64,000 nt of DNA from Dyella nitratireducens (GTDB lineage Bacteria; Pseudomonadota; Gammaproteobacteria; Xanthomonadales; Rhodanobacteraceae): NCBI RefSeq assembly GCF_014642835.1, contig NZ_BMJA01000001.1, positions 1,989,324-2,053,323 on the forward strand, read 5' to 3'. The position numbers were made by a program, and so were the translations under genes. This document shows, in pieces, positions 15,804 to 24,184 of the stretch. How positions within the stretch are numbered: the first letter of the stretch is position 1; each line of letters opens with the position of its first letter. The notes beneath the pieces are model-generated. The model was not told where the DNA came from. It was given only the letters and a program-made list of their open reading frames with translations, and did no database searches.

Positions 15804-17546
15804 ATGGCGGCCATGGCGTGGTGCCTGCTCGTGCAGCCCGGTTACGCCGCCACCTCGATCACGAATCCCGGCCAGTTCCTCGACCAGGCTGAAAGCCTGC
15901 GCCTTAAAGACCACGCGCAATTCGCGCAGATGCTGGCGCAGATCCACCCTGAAGCACCGCGCCTGTCCGAAGCCGAGCAATGGCATCTGCGTTACCTCGA
16001 CGCATGGGAGGACATGTTCAACGGGAACTACATCAAGTCCGAGACGGAGTTTCACCAGATCATCGATCGCTCCGGCGATCCGGTCCTGATCGCCAAGGCA
16101 TCGGGCTTGTTGCTGAGCAATCTGGCGTTCAATCGTCGCTACGAGGAAGCCTTTGCACTGGCCAATCACCTGGCATCGAGCCTGCCCGAGGTCAAGAATC
16201 CGGAGAGCCGCTATACGCTGCTGACGAATCTCTCGCAGATGCTGGATTTCGGCGAGCAGACCGATCTGGCCGTCCAGTATGCACGCATGGCGGAAGATGC
16301 CGTTCCTCCTGGCGAGAGTTTGTGCCGGCCGTTCTATCTGGAAGCCGCGGCGCTTTATAACGGCAAGCGGCTGACATCGGCCAGCTCTGAATTGCGTCGC
16401 GCCATCGATGTTTGTACCGCTGCAAAGGAACCGGTCTTCGCCAATGGCATGTGGCTCGTCCTGGCCAGCCTGCATATCGACGAAAACCAGCCAGCCAAGG
16501 CGCTGGCCCTGCTCGATCAGGTCGCCGCCTCGGTTCGTACCGCGCATTATTACCCGCATAGGCTGTCCTCCCGCGTGGAGCGCGCACAGGCCTATCTCAA
16601 GTTGGGCAATGACGGGGAGGCGAAAAAAGCCGCTCTGGATGCGCTAGCCATAAGCCAGCCCGACGACACCAGCGAATGGCTGATGGACGACTACCAGGTG
16701 CTCTATCAGATCGAGAAGCAGCAGGGCCACAACGCCGCCGCGCTCAACTATTACGAACACTATTCCAACCAGGAAAAAAGCCATCTCGACGATATCCGCT
16801 CCCGCGCACTGGCCTACGACATGGCCGAGCAGCATTTGCTGATGCAAAAGATGGAGACGGAGCGCCTTAGCAAGCAGAACAGCATCTTGACCTTGCAGCA
16901 GACGTTGACCGCCAAAGCGATCGAGACCGGCCGGCTTTATATCGTTCTGTTGGTATTGGTGCTGGTATCGGTGATCCTGTGGCTGTTCCGGCTCAAGCGT
17001 TCGCAGCTTCGCTTCAAACAGCTTTCCTGCCTGGACGGGTTGACGGGCATCTCCCATTACCAGCACTTCACCAGCGAGGCCGGCCGCGCCCTGCAACTGC
17101 TCGAGAAAAAACACGGCATCGCTTGCCTGATTGCCATCGATCTCGATCACTTCAAGCAGATCAACGATACCCATGGCCATGCCCTGGGCGATGCGGTGCT
17201 GAAGTGCACCGTTGCTGTCTGCCAGCAGCATCTGCGTTCGGAGGATTTGTTCGGCCGGCTCGGCGGCGAGGAATTCTGCGTGCTGCTGCTTGATTGCCAC
17301 CGCGAGCAAGGCATGGCGATTGCCGACCGCATCCGCGCAACCATCGAGGCGACACTGGTTGATGTCGAAGGGGGCGTCATGTCGTTTTCCGCCAGCCTCG
17401 GTGTGGCGTGTACCGATCGATCCGGTTATGAACTGCAGCGCTTGTGCAAGGATGCGGATGCAGCGCTTTATCGAGCGAAACGGCATGGACGCAATCGCGT
17501 CATCGCAGATACCGGGAGCGACGATCTGCAAGACGCTACCGCGTAG
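15804..17546 (+). CDS. Membrane diguanylate cyclase with periplasmic TPR-like sensor, copy 2 (580 aa)
   Basis: Tandem paralogue of the preceding cyclase with the same plan: short hydrophobic leader (CLLVQPGYAAT), periplasmic repeat region, one membrane span (IVLLVLVLVSVILWLF) and GGDEF domain with GGEEF at 487-491 and I-site RSED nine residues before it. Aligning the two genes shows that the position of copy 1's start codon is AGT here. The first in-frame ATG is 15804, and a TTG lies at 15792; neither has a clear ribosome site. Translation may therefore be weak or depend on the upstream gene, whose stop is 37 bp away. The leader is shorter than in copy 1. Confidence 0.85.
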   Translation: MAAMAWCLLVQPGYAATSITNPGQFLDQAESLRLKDHAQFAQMLAQIHPEAPRLSEAEQWHLRYLDAWEDMFNGNYIKSETEFHQIIDRSGDPVLIAKASGLLLSNLAFNRRYEEAFALANHLASSLPEVKNPESRYTLLTNLSQMLDFGEQTDLAVQYARMAEDAVPPGESLCRPFYLEAAALYNGKRLTSASSELRRAIDVCTAAKEPVFANGMWLVLASLHIDENQPAKALALLDQVAASVRTAHYYPHRLSSRVERAQAYLKLGNDGEAKKAALDALAISQPDDTSEWLMDDYQVLYQIEKQQGHNAAALNYYEHYSNQEKSHLDDIRSRALAYDMAEQHLLMQKMETERLSKQNSILTLQQTLTAKAIETGRLYIVLLVLVLVSVILWLFRLKRSQLRFKQLSCLDGLTGISHYQHFTSEAGRALQLLEKKHGIACLIAIDLDHFKQINDTHGHALGDAVLKCTVAVCQQHLRSEDLFGRLGGEEFCVLLLDCHREQGMAIADRIRATIEATLVDVEGGVMSFSASLGVACTDRSGYELQRLCKDADAALYRAKRHGRNRVIADTGSDDLQDATA

Positions 17547-17766
17547 GCAGCGTTGCCGTAGCAATGGTTCCAAACGTCAGGGGACCCGATCGCCTCATAA
17601 ACTTAAGGTATGCTCGCCGACGAGCAGGGTGCATCAACCCAACCTGCAACTGGCATCCGGCTTCTGCATGCCTTCCCCCTCGGCGTGTAAATTGGCATAC
17701 ATTCACGCGCTATATGCAGTGCACGGTGCTCTAAGCTAGTCAGCATCTTTCCGCGGAAGCTCGCCG

Positions 17767-18171
17767 ATGTCCGACGCCGTCGCCTTGATCGAACGCTACT
17801 ACGCCGCCTTCAATCGTGGTCATTGGCAAGCCATGCTCGATTGCCTGGCCGATGACGTGGCGCATGACACCAACCAAGGCTCGCGCGAGTTGGGGCGGGA
17901 GGCGTTCCGTGCCTTTCTTGCGCGCATGGAGCGCAGTTATCGCGAGCAGCTGACGGATATCGTGGTGATGGCCACGGCCGACGGTAGCCGCGCCGCAACG
18001 GAATACGTGGTGCACGGCGAATATCTGGCCGATGATGAAGGCCTGCCGCCGGCACGTGGGCAGCGCTACGTGCTGCCGGGCGGTGCGTTCTTCGACGTGC
18101 GCGATGGCAAGATCACGCGCGTAACCAATTACTACAACCTCAACGACTGGATCGCCCAGGTGTCCGCCTGA
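17767..18171 (+). CDS. SnoaL-like / ketosteroid-isomerase-related protein (134 aa)
   Basis: NTF2-fold protein of the TIGR02096 type (steroid delta-isomerase-related). Family features are the N-terminal IERYYAAFNRGHWQAMLDCL helix pair, the DDVAHDTNQG strand and the closing GKITRVTNYYNLNDWI. The reaction is unknown. GGAAG lies upstream of the ATG. It heads a tight three-gene set with a GNAT acetyltransferase (16 bp later) and a nitrilase (5 bp after that); this trio travels together in several proteobacteria, which suggests a common small-molecule amide or amine pathway. Confidence 0.85.
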   Translation: MSDAVALIERYYAAFNRGHWQAMLDCLADDVAHDTNQGSRELGREAFRAFLARMERSYREQLTDIVVMATADGSRAATEYVVHGEYLADDEGLPPARGQRYVLPGGAFFDVRDGKITRVTNYYNLNDWIAQVSA

Positions 18172-18187
18172 GCACAGGAACGCGACG

Positions 18188-18781
18188 ATGACGCTGCATA
18201 TTCTCAGCTGCAACGGCGAAGCGGTGGCGCCTTATCTGGAGGATCTGGCCCGGCTGCGCACCACGGTGTTCCGCGATTACCCTTATCTGTATGAGGGCAG
18301 CACGGACTATGAGAGCGACTATCTCATGGCGTACGCACGCTCACCGCGCAGCGTGTTCGTACTGGCGCTGGATGATCAGGAGGTCGTGGGCGCGGCAACC
18401 GGCATTCCGTTGATCGACGACCAGACAGCTTTTCAGTTGCCCTTCCGCAAGAAGGGTTACGCGCTGGAACCGATTTTCTATTTCGGCGAATCGGTGTTGC
18501 TGCACACCTATCGCGGCAAAGGCATCGGTCATCGTTTTTTTGACGAGCGCGAAACACACGCACGGCGCAGCGGCTTCAAGCTGGCGGCGTTCTGTGCGGT
18601 GGAGCGTGACGAGCACGATCCACGCCGCCCACCGGAATACCGCTCCAATGACGCGTTCTGGGCCAAGCGCGGTTATCAGCGCCAGCATGATTTGTTTTGC
18701 GAACTGTCATGGCGCGAACTTGGCCAACAGGAAGCCAGCCCCCATCTGCTGCGTTTCTGGTTGCGCTCGCTGGAGTTTTGA
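18188..18781 (+). CDS. GNAT family N-acetyltransferase (197 aa)
   Basis: Transfers an acetyl group from acetyl-CoA to an amine; acceptor unknown. The GNAT core is visible as VFVLALDDQEVVGAATGIPL (strand beta2-beta3 region), FYFGESVLLHTYRGKGIGHR containing the acetyl-CoA loop YRGKGIG (residues about 108-114), and FKLAAFCAVER. AGGAA is 8 nt before the ATG. It lies between the SnoaL-like gene and the nitrilase; in some bacteria GNAT and nitrilase domains of this kind are fused, supporting a joint role. Confidence 0.87.
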   Translation: MTLHILSCNGEAVAPYLEDLARLRTTVFRDYPYLYEGSTDYESDYLMAYARSPRSVFVLALDDQEVVGAATGIPLIDDQTAFQLPFRKKGYALEPIFYFGESVLLHTYRGKGIGHRFFDERETHARRSGFKLAAFCAVERDEHDPRRPPEYRSNDAFWAKRGYQRQHDLFCELSWRELGQQEASPHLLRFWLRSLEF

Positions 18782-18786
18782 ACGCG

Positions 18787-19683
18787 ATGAAAGTGACGTT
18801 TGCCGTCGGTCAATGGCTGATCGGCGCCCCTCGGCATGTCGATGATTTCGCTGCCCGCGTCGAACGCGAGCTCGCGGCGGTGGCCGCGCAAGGCGCGCAG
18901 TTGGCGCTGCTGCCGGAATACCTGGCGCTGGAACTGGCCTATACGTTCGGGCCAGAGGTGCACGGCGACCTGCACCGCTCGCTGGCGGCGGTGGATACGC
19001 TGTATGCGTCGTGGCTGGCGCTATTCGGCGAGATCGCACAACGGCACGGCATCTACGTGTTGGCTGGCAGCTTTCTGCGCCGCCAGGACGATGGCAGCTA
19101 TCGCAACCGCAGCCTGCTGTTCGATCCACAAGGGCGCCATGTCTGGCAGGAAAAGCTGCGCCTTACCGGCTTTGAGAAAGAGGCCAAGGTGATCACACCC
19201 GGCAATGCGCTCAAGGTGTTCGACACCGAGCTCGGACGCGTAGGCATCAACATCTGCTACGACGTGGAATTCCCCCTCTACGCACGCGCCCAGGCCGAAG
19301 CCGGCGCTGTCCTGCTGCTGGTGCCTAGTTGCACCGATACCCTGGCCGGAGCAGCGCGCGTGCGCATCGGCTGCCAGGCACGTGCACTGGAAAATCAGAT
19401 TCCCGTGTTGTGTGCGGTAACGGCCGGCGAAAGCGAATGGAGTGCGGCACTGGATACGAATACCGGGCACGCGGCGATTTATGTGCAGCCGGATCGCGGT
19501 CTGCCGGATGGTGGCGTGCTGGCGGAGCTCGCAGCCGAATCGGGCTGGCTGGTGACCGAGATGGATGTTGCGGGCGTGCAAGCCGCACGTGCCAATGGGC
19601 AGGTAGGCGTTGCTGGTGATTGGCAGGGGCAGCTGTTGCCAGGGGTGCAGCGGGCACGGGTTGCGGGGTTTGAAAGCGCTTAG
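18787..19683 (+). CDS. Carbon-nitrogen hydrolase (nitrilase superfamily, 298 aa)
   Basis: Cleaves or forms C-N bonds of an amide or nitrile. The Glu-Lys-Cys triad is complete: E44 in LLPEYLALE, K123 in WQEKLRLTGFE and C157 in NICYDVEFP. I start at ATG 18787, five bases after the GNAT stop; the longer frame to 18697 would overlap the GNAT gene deeply. Substrate unknown. It completes the SnoaL/GNAT/nitrilase operon. Confidence 0.88.
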   Translation: MKVTFAVGQWLIGAPRHVDDFAARVERELAAVAAQGAQLALLPEYLALELAYTFGPEVHGDLHRSLAAVDTLYASWLALFGEIAQRHGIYVLAGSFLRRQDDGSYRNRSLLFDPQGRHVWQEKLRLTGFEKEAKVITPGNALKVFDTELGRVGINICYDVEFPLYARAQAEAGAVLLLVPSCTDTLAGAARVRIGCQARALENQIPVLCAVTAGESEWSAALDTNTGHAAIYVQPDRGLPDGGVLAELAAESGWLVTEMDVAGVQAARANGQVGVAGDWQGQLLPGVQRARVAGFESA

Positions 19684-19757
19684 ATTGTCTGGCTTGGCAC
19701 GCGCGCGCCGCCCTGGCGAATGCCAGCGTCTGGCGGCTTTGACTGGGAGTGAGTGAG

Positions 19758-19949
19758 CTACGTGTTGCGATCCGGCCAAACTATCGCCTGAGCGACAACG
19801 ACATGCTCGCCATTGAACGTTGCGGCCGGGGAACCATGCAGCGCATAGCCAAGATTCAGCGCTTCCGAAACACGGTGACAAAACGTTGCATCGTCTTTCC
19901 CGGTCAGCAATCGATATCGTGGAAGGCCATCTGGGGGTAAGTCGGGCAT
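19758..19949 (-). CDS. DUF1737 domain protein (63 aa)
   Basis: Small DUF1737 protein: RYRLLTGKDDATFCHRVSEA and GYALHGSPAATF match the family outline, with the closing VVVAQAIVW strand. Function unknown. I prefer ATG 19949 (TAGGA about 7 nt upstream) over the in-frame ATG at 19973. It lies 55 bp downstream of kptA on the same strand. Confidence 0.75.
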   Translation of the reverse strand: MPDLPPDGLPRYRLLTGKDDATFCHRVSEALNLGYALHGSPAATFNGEHVVVAQAIVWPDRNT

Positions 19950-20004
19950 GGGAGTTCCTAGTGGTTGTGCCAAGAATCGTCGGAAAGTTCGATGATCCGG
20001 TGAT

Positions 20005-20544
20005 TCAATCGGGAAAACTTATGAAGCTCGCCGGCACACTGTCAGTGAGCCATACACCATTCTTGGATTTATAGAACCGGTGCCCTTCGCTGCACATCTT
20101 TCCCGCTTGAACCGTAAGCACGAGGGGATGGCCATGGCGCTGGCCAACAAGAACAGCTGTGGCTTCCTGCTCTGAAAGATGGACATGCTGCCGCTGCCTC
20201 TTTTGCAAGCCTTGGGTACGAATCGATTCGACAAACCGTGTGGCTGTGCCGTGAAAGAGCACGCTTGGCGGCGTAAGCGGCTGCAGTTCCAGGTCCACAC
20301 TGATCGAATGCCCCTGATTTGCACGTATCCGCACTCCCGCATCGTCGAGGGTAAAGCGCTGCTTATCACTGCTGGCGACGATGTCGGTAATGATCCGGCG
20401 ATCCAGCTTGCGTCCACGAGCGTTGGCCAACCGGATGAGATCGTCAACATTGGCCCAACCGTTCTTATCCAGTTGAAGGCCGATCGCCTCCGGATCATGC
20501 CGGAGTACCAAGCTTAGAAATTTGCTTATCGTGACGTGGTCCAT
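20005..20544 (-). CDS. kptA: RNA 2'-phosphotransferase KptA/Tpt1 (179 aa)
   Basis: Transfers an RNA 2'-phosphate to NAD+, giving ADP-ribose 1'',2''-cyclic phosphate. Family motifs are present in order: FLSLVLRHDPE (residues 9-19), the winged-helix part with NGWANVDDLI, RANQGHSISVD near 74-84, LFHGTATRFVESI near 95-107 and HVHLS near 119. These supply the Arg-His-Arg-Arg catalytic set of the family. Length is typical. Bacteria lack the eukaryotic tRNA splicing that needs this enzyme, so its cellular substrate is open. Confidence 0.93.
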   Translation of the reverse strand: MDHVTISKFLSLVLRHDPEAIGLQLDKNGWANVDDLIRLANARGRKLDRRIITDIVASSDKQRFTLDDAGVRIRANQGHSISVDLELQPLTPPSVLFHGTATRFVESIRTQGLQKRQRQHVHLSEQEATAVLVGQRHGHPLVLTVQAGKMCSEGHRFYKSKNGVWLTDSVPASFISFPD

Positions 20545-20604
20545 ATCTCTATTCTAGGGCTTGGAGGCTTTCGCCAGATACTTGACCGCGCGTACGGCAA
20601 ACAG

Positions 20605-21015
20605 CTATCTATCCCCTAATAAAGGAAAATGCCGATCCCCTTCCAGCCGTGAAACGTCCAGCCGGCTGCACATCTCCGCGGTGTCGATGCGGAATTTGAA
20701 ATAGGCAACGATCTCTTCGTCATCGCCAAGGTGAAGCCATCCACGCATGCCCCGGCCGTCGCGATCGACGTGCTCGATGGTGGTGAAGTACATCATGCCG
20801 ACGTGGTCACGCGAAAATTGATGGAAGCCTCGTCGCTTGCCGTTGTCGAACAGCTTGGCCGAAGCGGTGAAGCAAGTCAGCCACGTGAGTTTGTCGCCCA
20901 CCTGCAAAGCGGAGATCGCTTTGTGGACGGTGGGATGTAAGCCTGCCTCCAAATCGATGTCCATACAGACGACTCGCAGCAAAGGAAGGTCAACCTTGCA
21001 GATGCCTGACAACAT
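20605..21015 (-). CDS. Hypothetical protein (136 aa)
   Basis: Not recognised. The protein is soluble, with a central GWLHLGDDEEIVAYFKFRID segment and no signal peptide or membrane span. Codon use looks like that of its neighbours. The start at 21015 has a distant CAGGAG; an internal ATG at 20964 (MDIDLEAG) is an alternative. It lies 60 bp downstream of the kptA start region on the same strand and is not clearly co-transcribed. Confidence 0.55.
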   Translation of the reverse strand: MLSGICKVDLPLLRVVCMDIDLEAGLHPTVHKAISALQVGDKLTWLTCFTASAKLFDNGKRRGFHQFSRDHVGMMYFTTIEHVDRDGRGMRGWLHLGDDEEIVAYFKFRIDTAEMCSRLDVSRLEGDRHFPLLGDR

Positions 21016-21252
21016 CCGATATCAGTGCAGAGCTCCTGAAAATGGCGCGATAGTTCAGTGATGAGTACCTTTACGTGTGCTGCGTCGTAACGACGTGATC
21101 ATTCACGTTTGTCGAACAAATTTGCTTTGCTCGATCGAGCTCTCTTCATTTATGTGAACGTTCCGCTACTCGCCTCACGCTGATTAATCTGCGTGTAAAC
21201 ATCGTCACGGTATTCTCGACAGACCGAGAACAAGAAGACGCGAGGTGCACGA

Positions 21253-21570
21253 ATGACAGTCATGCATTTAACAAACGTGCTGCGTTTCGATGAATTTCTT
21301 AGCAAAGGCGGCCGGCATCTTTTCGAAATCACGGCGGACGAAGTGCCTGAATTGCAGAACGTCCAAGGCGTACACCAAGGCATCAAGATCGCCTGCAAGG
21401 TGTCTAGCACATCGGTGAAGAAGGGCACCTGGACCAGGATCGTGGATCAGCTGGCTGCGCGTAATGGCAGCTGCCTCTACAGGCAAGTCGCTTCGAACAC
21501 TTATCGTGTCGTCTGCACCATCCCGCAAGAACCTGGCTTAGCCGAGAATTCCTGCGCCATCCCGCCATAA
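21253..21570 (+). CDS. Hypothetical protein (105 aa)
   Basis: Not recognised. A soluble, mixed-charge protein beginning MTVMHLTNVLRFDEF, with two Cys residues and a C-terminus rich in Pro. A GAGG-like ribosome site lies about 9 nt upstream. A second small unknown gene follows 74 bp later in the same direction. No mobile-element signals seen around them. Confidence 0.5.
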   Translation: MTVMHLTNVLRFDEFLSKGGRHLFEITADEVPELQNVQGVHQGIKIACKVSSTSVKKGTWTRIVDQLAARNGSCLYRQVASNTYRVVCTIPQEPGLAENSCAIPP

Positions 21571-21644
21571 CGCGGGATGGTTCGGTTCGTTCGCTTGAAC
21601 GAAACGTCAAATTCACGAAAGCTGGATAGCGTCATTGCAAGAGT

Positions 21645-21914
21645 ATGGGCTGGGTTCAGCACCGGGTGTTGCAGCCGTTGCCTAAGTTTTATCTTCCCTA
21701 CTCCGGCATTGATTCCGCAGACAGCGTTCTTATGCATGGCGACAGGGCCATGCGCTTTCCGTCGCGAAAAGCTGCGCTTGCGTTCGTCATGGAGCACTAT
21801 CGCGACGAAAGAACGGCAGTGAATGCGAACCAGGCCGTCATCAGTATCGAGGGGCAGGATGGTATGTGGCGCTCGTTCGATACGCGCCTGCTGCCGGCTA
21901 GGGAACATAGCTAG
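21645..21914 (+). CDS. Hypothetical protein (89 aa)
   Basis: Not recognised. The middle part (RFPSRKAALAFVMEHYRDER) looks like a genuine amphipathic helix and is followed by a short beta-like end, so I think the frame is real. The ribosome site is weak (AAGAG). It may form a pair with the preceding small gene. Confidence 0.45.
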   Translation: MGWVQHRVLQPLPKFYLPYSGIDSADSVLMHGDRAMRFPSRKAALAFVMEHYRDERTAVNANQAVISIEGQDGMWRSFDTRLLPAREHS

Positions 21915-21983
21915 TTTTGTGCGCGAGGCTTGCCGTCTCTTACCGCAAGATATTTTTTGCCGGCAAATTCAACGCTCCCGATT

Positions 21984-22062
21984 CGTCGCCCCGGCGAAAG
22001 CCGGGATCCAATGATGTTGACGCTTTTCAAGTCGCTGGGCCCCGGCTTTCGCCGGGGCGACG
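21984..22062. repeat. Palindromic repeat, variant REP (22-bp arms)
   Basis: Arms 21984-22005 (CGTCGCCCCGGCGAAAGCC...) and 22041-22062 are exact reverse complements around a 35-nt loop. The core differs from the GTCATTCCGG family but keeps CCGGCGAAAGCCGG. Confidence 0.8.
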
Positions 22063-22107
22063 GACTATCCGAGAGCGCGTCCAAGCTTGCTTCACCTCCC
22101 ACCTCAA

Positions 22108-22134
22108 CCCTCCCCTGCTGCACACAGGGGAGGG
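22108..22134. repeat. CCCTCCCCTG hairpin repeat
   Basis: CCCTCCCCTG (22108-22117) pairs with CAGGGGAGGG (22125-22134). It sits 41 bp past the SPFH gene's stop and may act as its terminator on the minus strand, although no T-run follows. Confidence 0.6.
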
Positions 22135-22174
22135 AATTGTTCACTGCACGTATGAGCGTTGCACGCGATCGGTA

Positions 22175-24184
22175 TCACTCGTGCGGTTGCTGATCGTTGA
22201 TCCAGCTTTGCCAATTTTCCGGAGCACCTCCGTCAAGCTTCTCAGCCATGAAAGCATTTGCCAGCTGAGCAAGCGTAGAGAGCGCATTCCCACCGTCCGT
22301 ACCCAGCGCAATCTTCGGCACGATCGCAATCTGACCTTCACGCAGGGCATCGGCAAACTGCTTGCCGAGATCGTTGACCAATTGCATGCGAGCGCCTTCG
22401 CCGGTCAGCGCCTCGGCCTTGGCGCGAATGGCATTGGCTTCGGCCTTGCCCACCGCTTCCGTGGCAGCAGCCTTGCCTTCACCCACTGCAATCTGGCGTT
22501 TGCGTTCAGCATCGGCGTTGATGTTGATTACCTGCGCTTCCTTGGTGGCGGCCGCAATGGCGGCATCGCCTTCGTTGGTCTTGATCTTCACGTTGATTTC
22601 GGACTTGGTCAGCTCGGCCTGGATCTGGTTTCTGGCTTGCGCTTCGCGCAAGGTGCGCTCCTTGATCGCCGCTTGTTGTTGTTGGTCGAAGGTATCCATT
22701 TGCTCCTTGGCCACCTGACGATCACGCAGCTGGTTGAGGATGGTGTCGATGCGCTGGCCGGAGGTAGCGCCAGGGCTGCCGTGCGGCGTGCCGATCAGCA
22801 CTTCCTGCAAGTCGAGGTTGTAAGCAGCAAAGCGTTCTTTCATATCGGTGCTGGCTCTTTCCTGGATCGCCGAACGTTCCTGCAGCAATTCAATCAGTGT
22901 CTTGGTTTGGCCGATGTTCTTGAAATACGCGGAAACCATGGGATCGAGCGTCTGGTCGACCAAGCGCTTGATGTCACCGAAACGCTGCACCACCAGCGGC
23001 GCCTTGCGATAGTCGATATGCACCACGACCGACAATGGCATCAGCGGTTCAAACGCATCCTTGGTAATCAGCGAGACTTCCGTGAGGTTCTCATCGTATT
23101 TGTGCGCGTTGGTCACTTCCGGCGACCATTTCAGGATGAAGTTGGTGGTCGGCACCAATTGAATCTTGCCTGCATACGTATTGAACGCATACTTGCCCGG
23201 CAATAGCGGTTCTTTCCACACACCGCGGCAACCGGTATCGACCAGCTCACCATGTGAGTAACCATCACCGGAACGGTCGGTACCCGCCTGGCCAAAATAC
23301 GAAACCACCACGCCCACGCTGCCTACCGGCACAATCGTTTTCCTGATGAACTCCACCGTGGCAAACAAGCGGTTGAGGTAGTACGTGCCTTCCACCAGCA
23401 CCTGGTGTTGGCGGCCACGGCGGCCACCTGCACGCAGGAATGCATTGATGTTCTGGAAGTTGTTATGGAAGGTCGCCTTGTTGGCAGGATCTTCGCCCAC
23501 GCGCGGTGCTACGATTTCATCGGGCGGCAGCACCGGGCCATCGTGGATGGTCACGACACCGAGCAAATCGCGCGGATCATCATCCGGACGGTCGGATCGA
23601 TCCGCACCGGTCGTCGAGGCTAGGCCGCCGATGACCACGGGTGTGAAACCACCGCGCTCACGCAGCACTTGTCCCATGTGCTCGACGGTGTCCTTTTCCT
23701 CATCCGAGAGCAGCAGACCGTGGACGCGGGCGGCTGTAATGATGGCGAACTGCGCCACGTTGATGGCATGGGTGCCCTCACGCAGGATCATGCGCTGGGG
23801 ACCTTTCTGGCCACCCGCTTTCAGGAAGGCCGAGGCGTCTTCAATACCGGTGTCGACGATCGCACCCAAGGTTTGGCCGTCCACCAGCTCATGGCCGTCA
23901 CGCGCAAAGATATAACCAAGCTCGCCTTGGGGAATCGTCACCAATTCGACCTTGTGTACGCGGTATTGGAATGGAGCGAAGTAGTGCAGGCCACCGCGCA
24001 ACACGTGCGGTTGAAAGCCCACTTCGCCGTTCAAGGCAATCAGGCCGCGGGTGAGCGACGAGGCACCCCATAACCGCTCCACGATACCGACACGGTCATT
24101 GGGAATGTAGACGACGACGTTGGAAATAAAGATCAGCACTACCAGTGCTACGACAGCTACGGCAATTGCGATTAACAGAGTCAT
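22175..24184 (-). CDS. SPFH/Band-7 domain membrane protein, flotillin-like (669 aa)
   Basis: A membrane-anchored scaffold of the SPFH superfamily, expected to form oligomers at the inner membrane. An N-terminal span (residues about 2-22, IAIAVAVVALVVLIFI) precedes the VVYIPNDRVGIVERLWG strand typical of SPFH starts. The middle holds an extended Band-7 region to about residue 430. Residues about 470-610 are a long Ala/Glu/Lys-rich coiled coil (AAIKERTLREAQARNQIQAE, AEANAIRAKAEALTGE). The C-terminus is a short QLANAFMAEKLDGG tail. Larger than simple flotillins. No NfeD-type partner is adjacent. Confidence 0.88.
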   Translation of the reverse strand: MTLLIAIAVAVVALVVLIFISNVVVYIPNDRVGIVERLWGASSLTRGLIALNGEVGFQPHVLRGGLHYFAPFQYRVHKVELVTIPQGELGYIFARDGHELVDGQTLGAIVDTGIEDASAFLKAGGQKGPQRMILREGTHAINVAQFAIITAARVHGLLLSDEEKDTVEHMGQVLRERGGFTPVVIGGLASTTGADRSDRPDDDPRDLLGVVTIHDGPVLPPDEIVAPRVGEDPANKATFHNNFQNINAFLRAGGRRGRQHQVLVEGTYYLNRLFATVEFIRKTIVPVGSVGVVVSYFGQAGTDRSGDGYSHGELVDTGCRGVWKEPLLPGKYAFNTYAGKIQLVPTTNFILKWSPEVTNAHKYDENLTEVSLITKDAFEPLMPLSVVVHIDYRKAPLVVQRFGDIKRLVDQTLDPMVSAYFKNIGQTKTLIELLQERSAIQERASTDMKERFAAYNLDLQEVLIGTPHGSPGATSGQRIDTILNQLRDRQVAKEQMDTFDQQQQAAIKERTLREAQARNQIQAELTKSEINVKIKTNEGDAAIAAATKEAQVININADAERKRQIAVGEGKAAATEAVGKAEANAIRAKAEALTGEGARMQLVNDLGKQFADALREGQIAIVPKIALGTDGGNALSTLAQLANAFMAEKLDGGAPENWQSWINDQQPHE

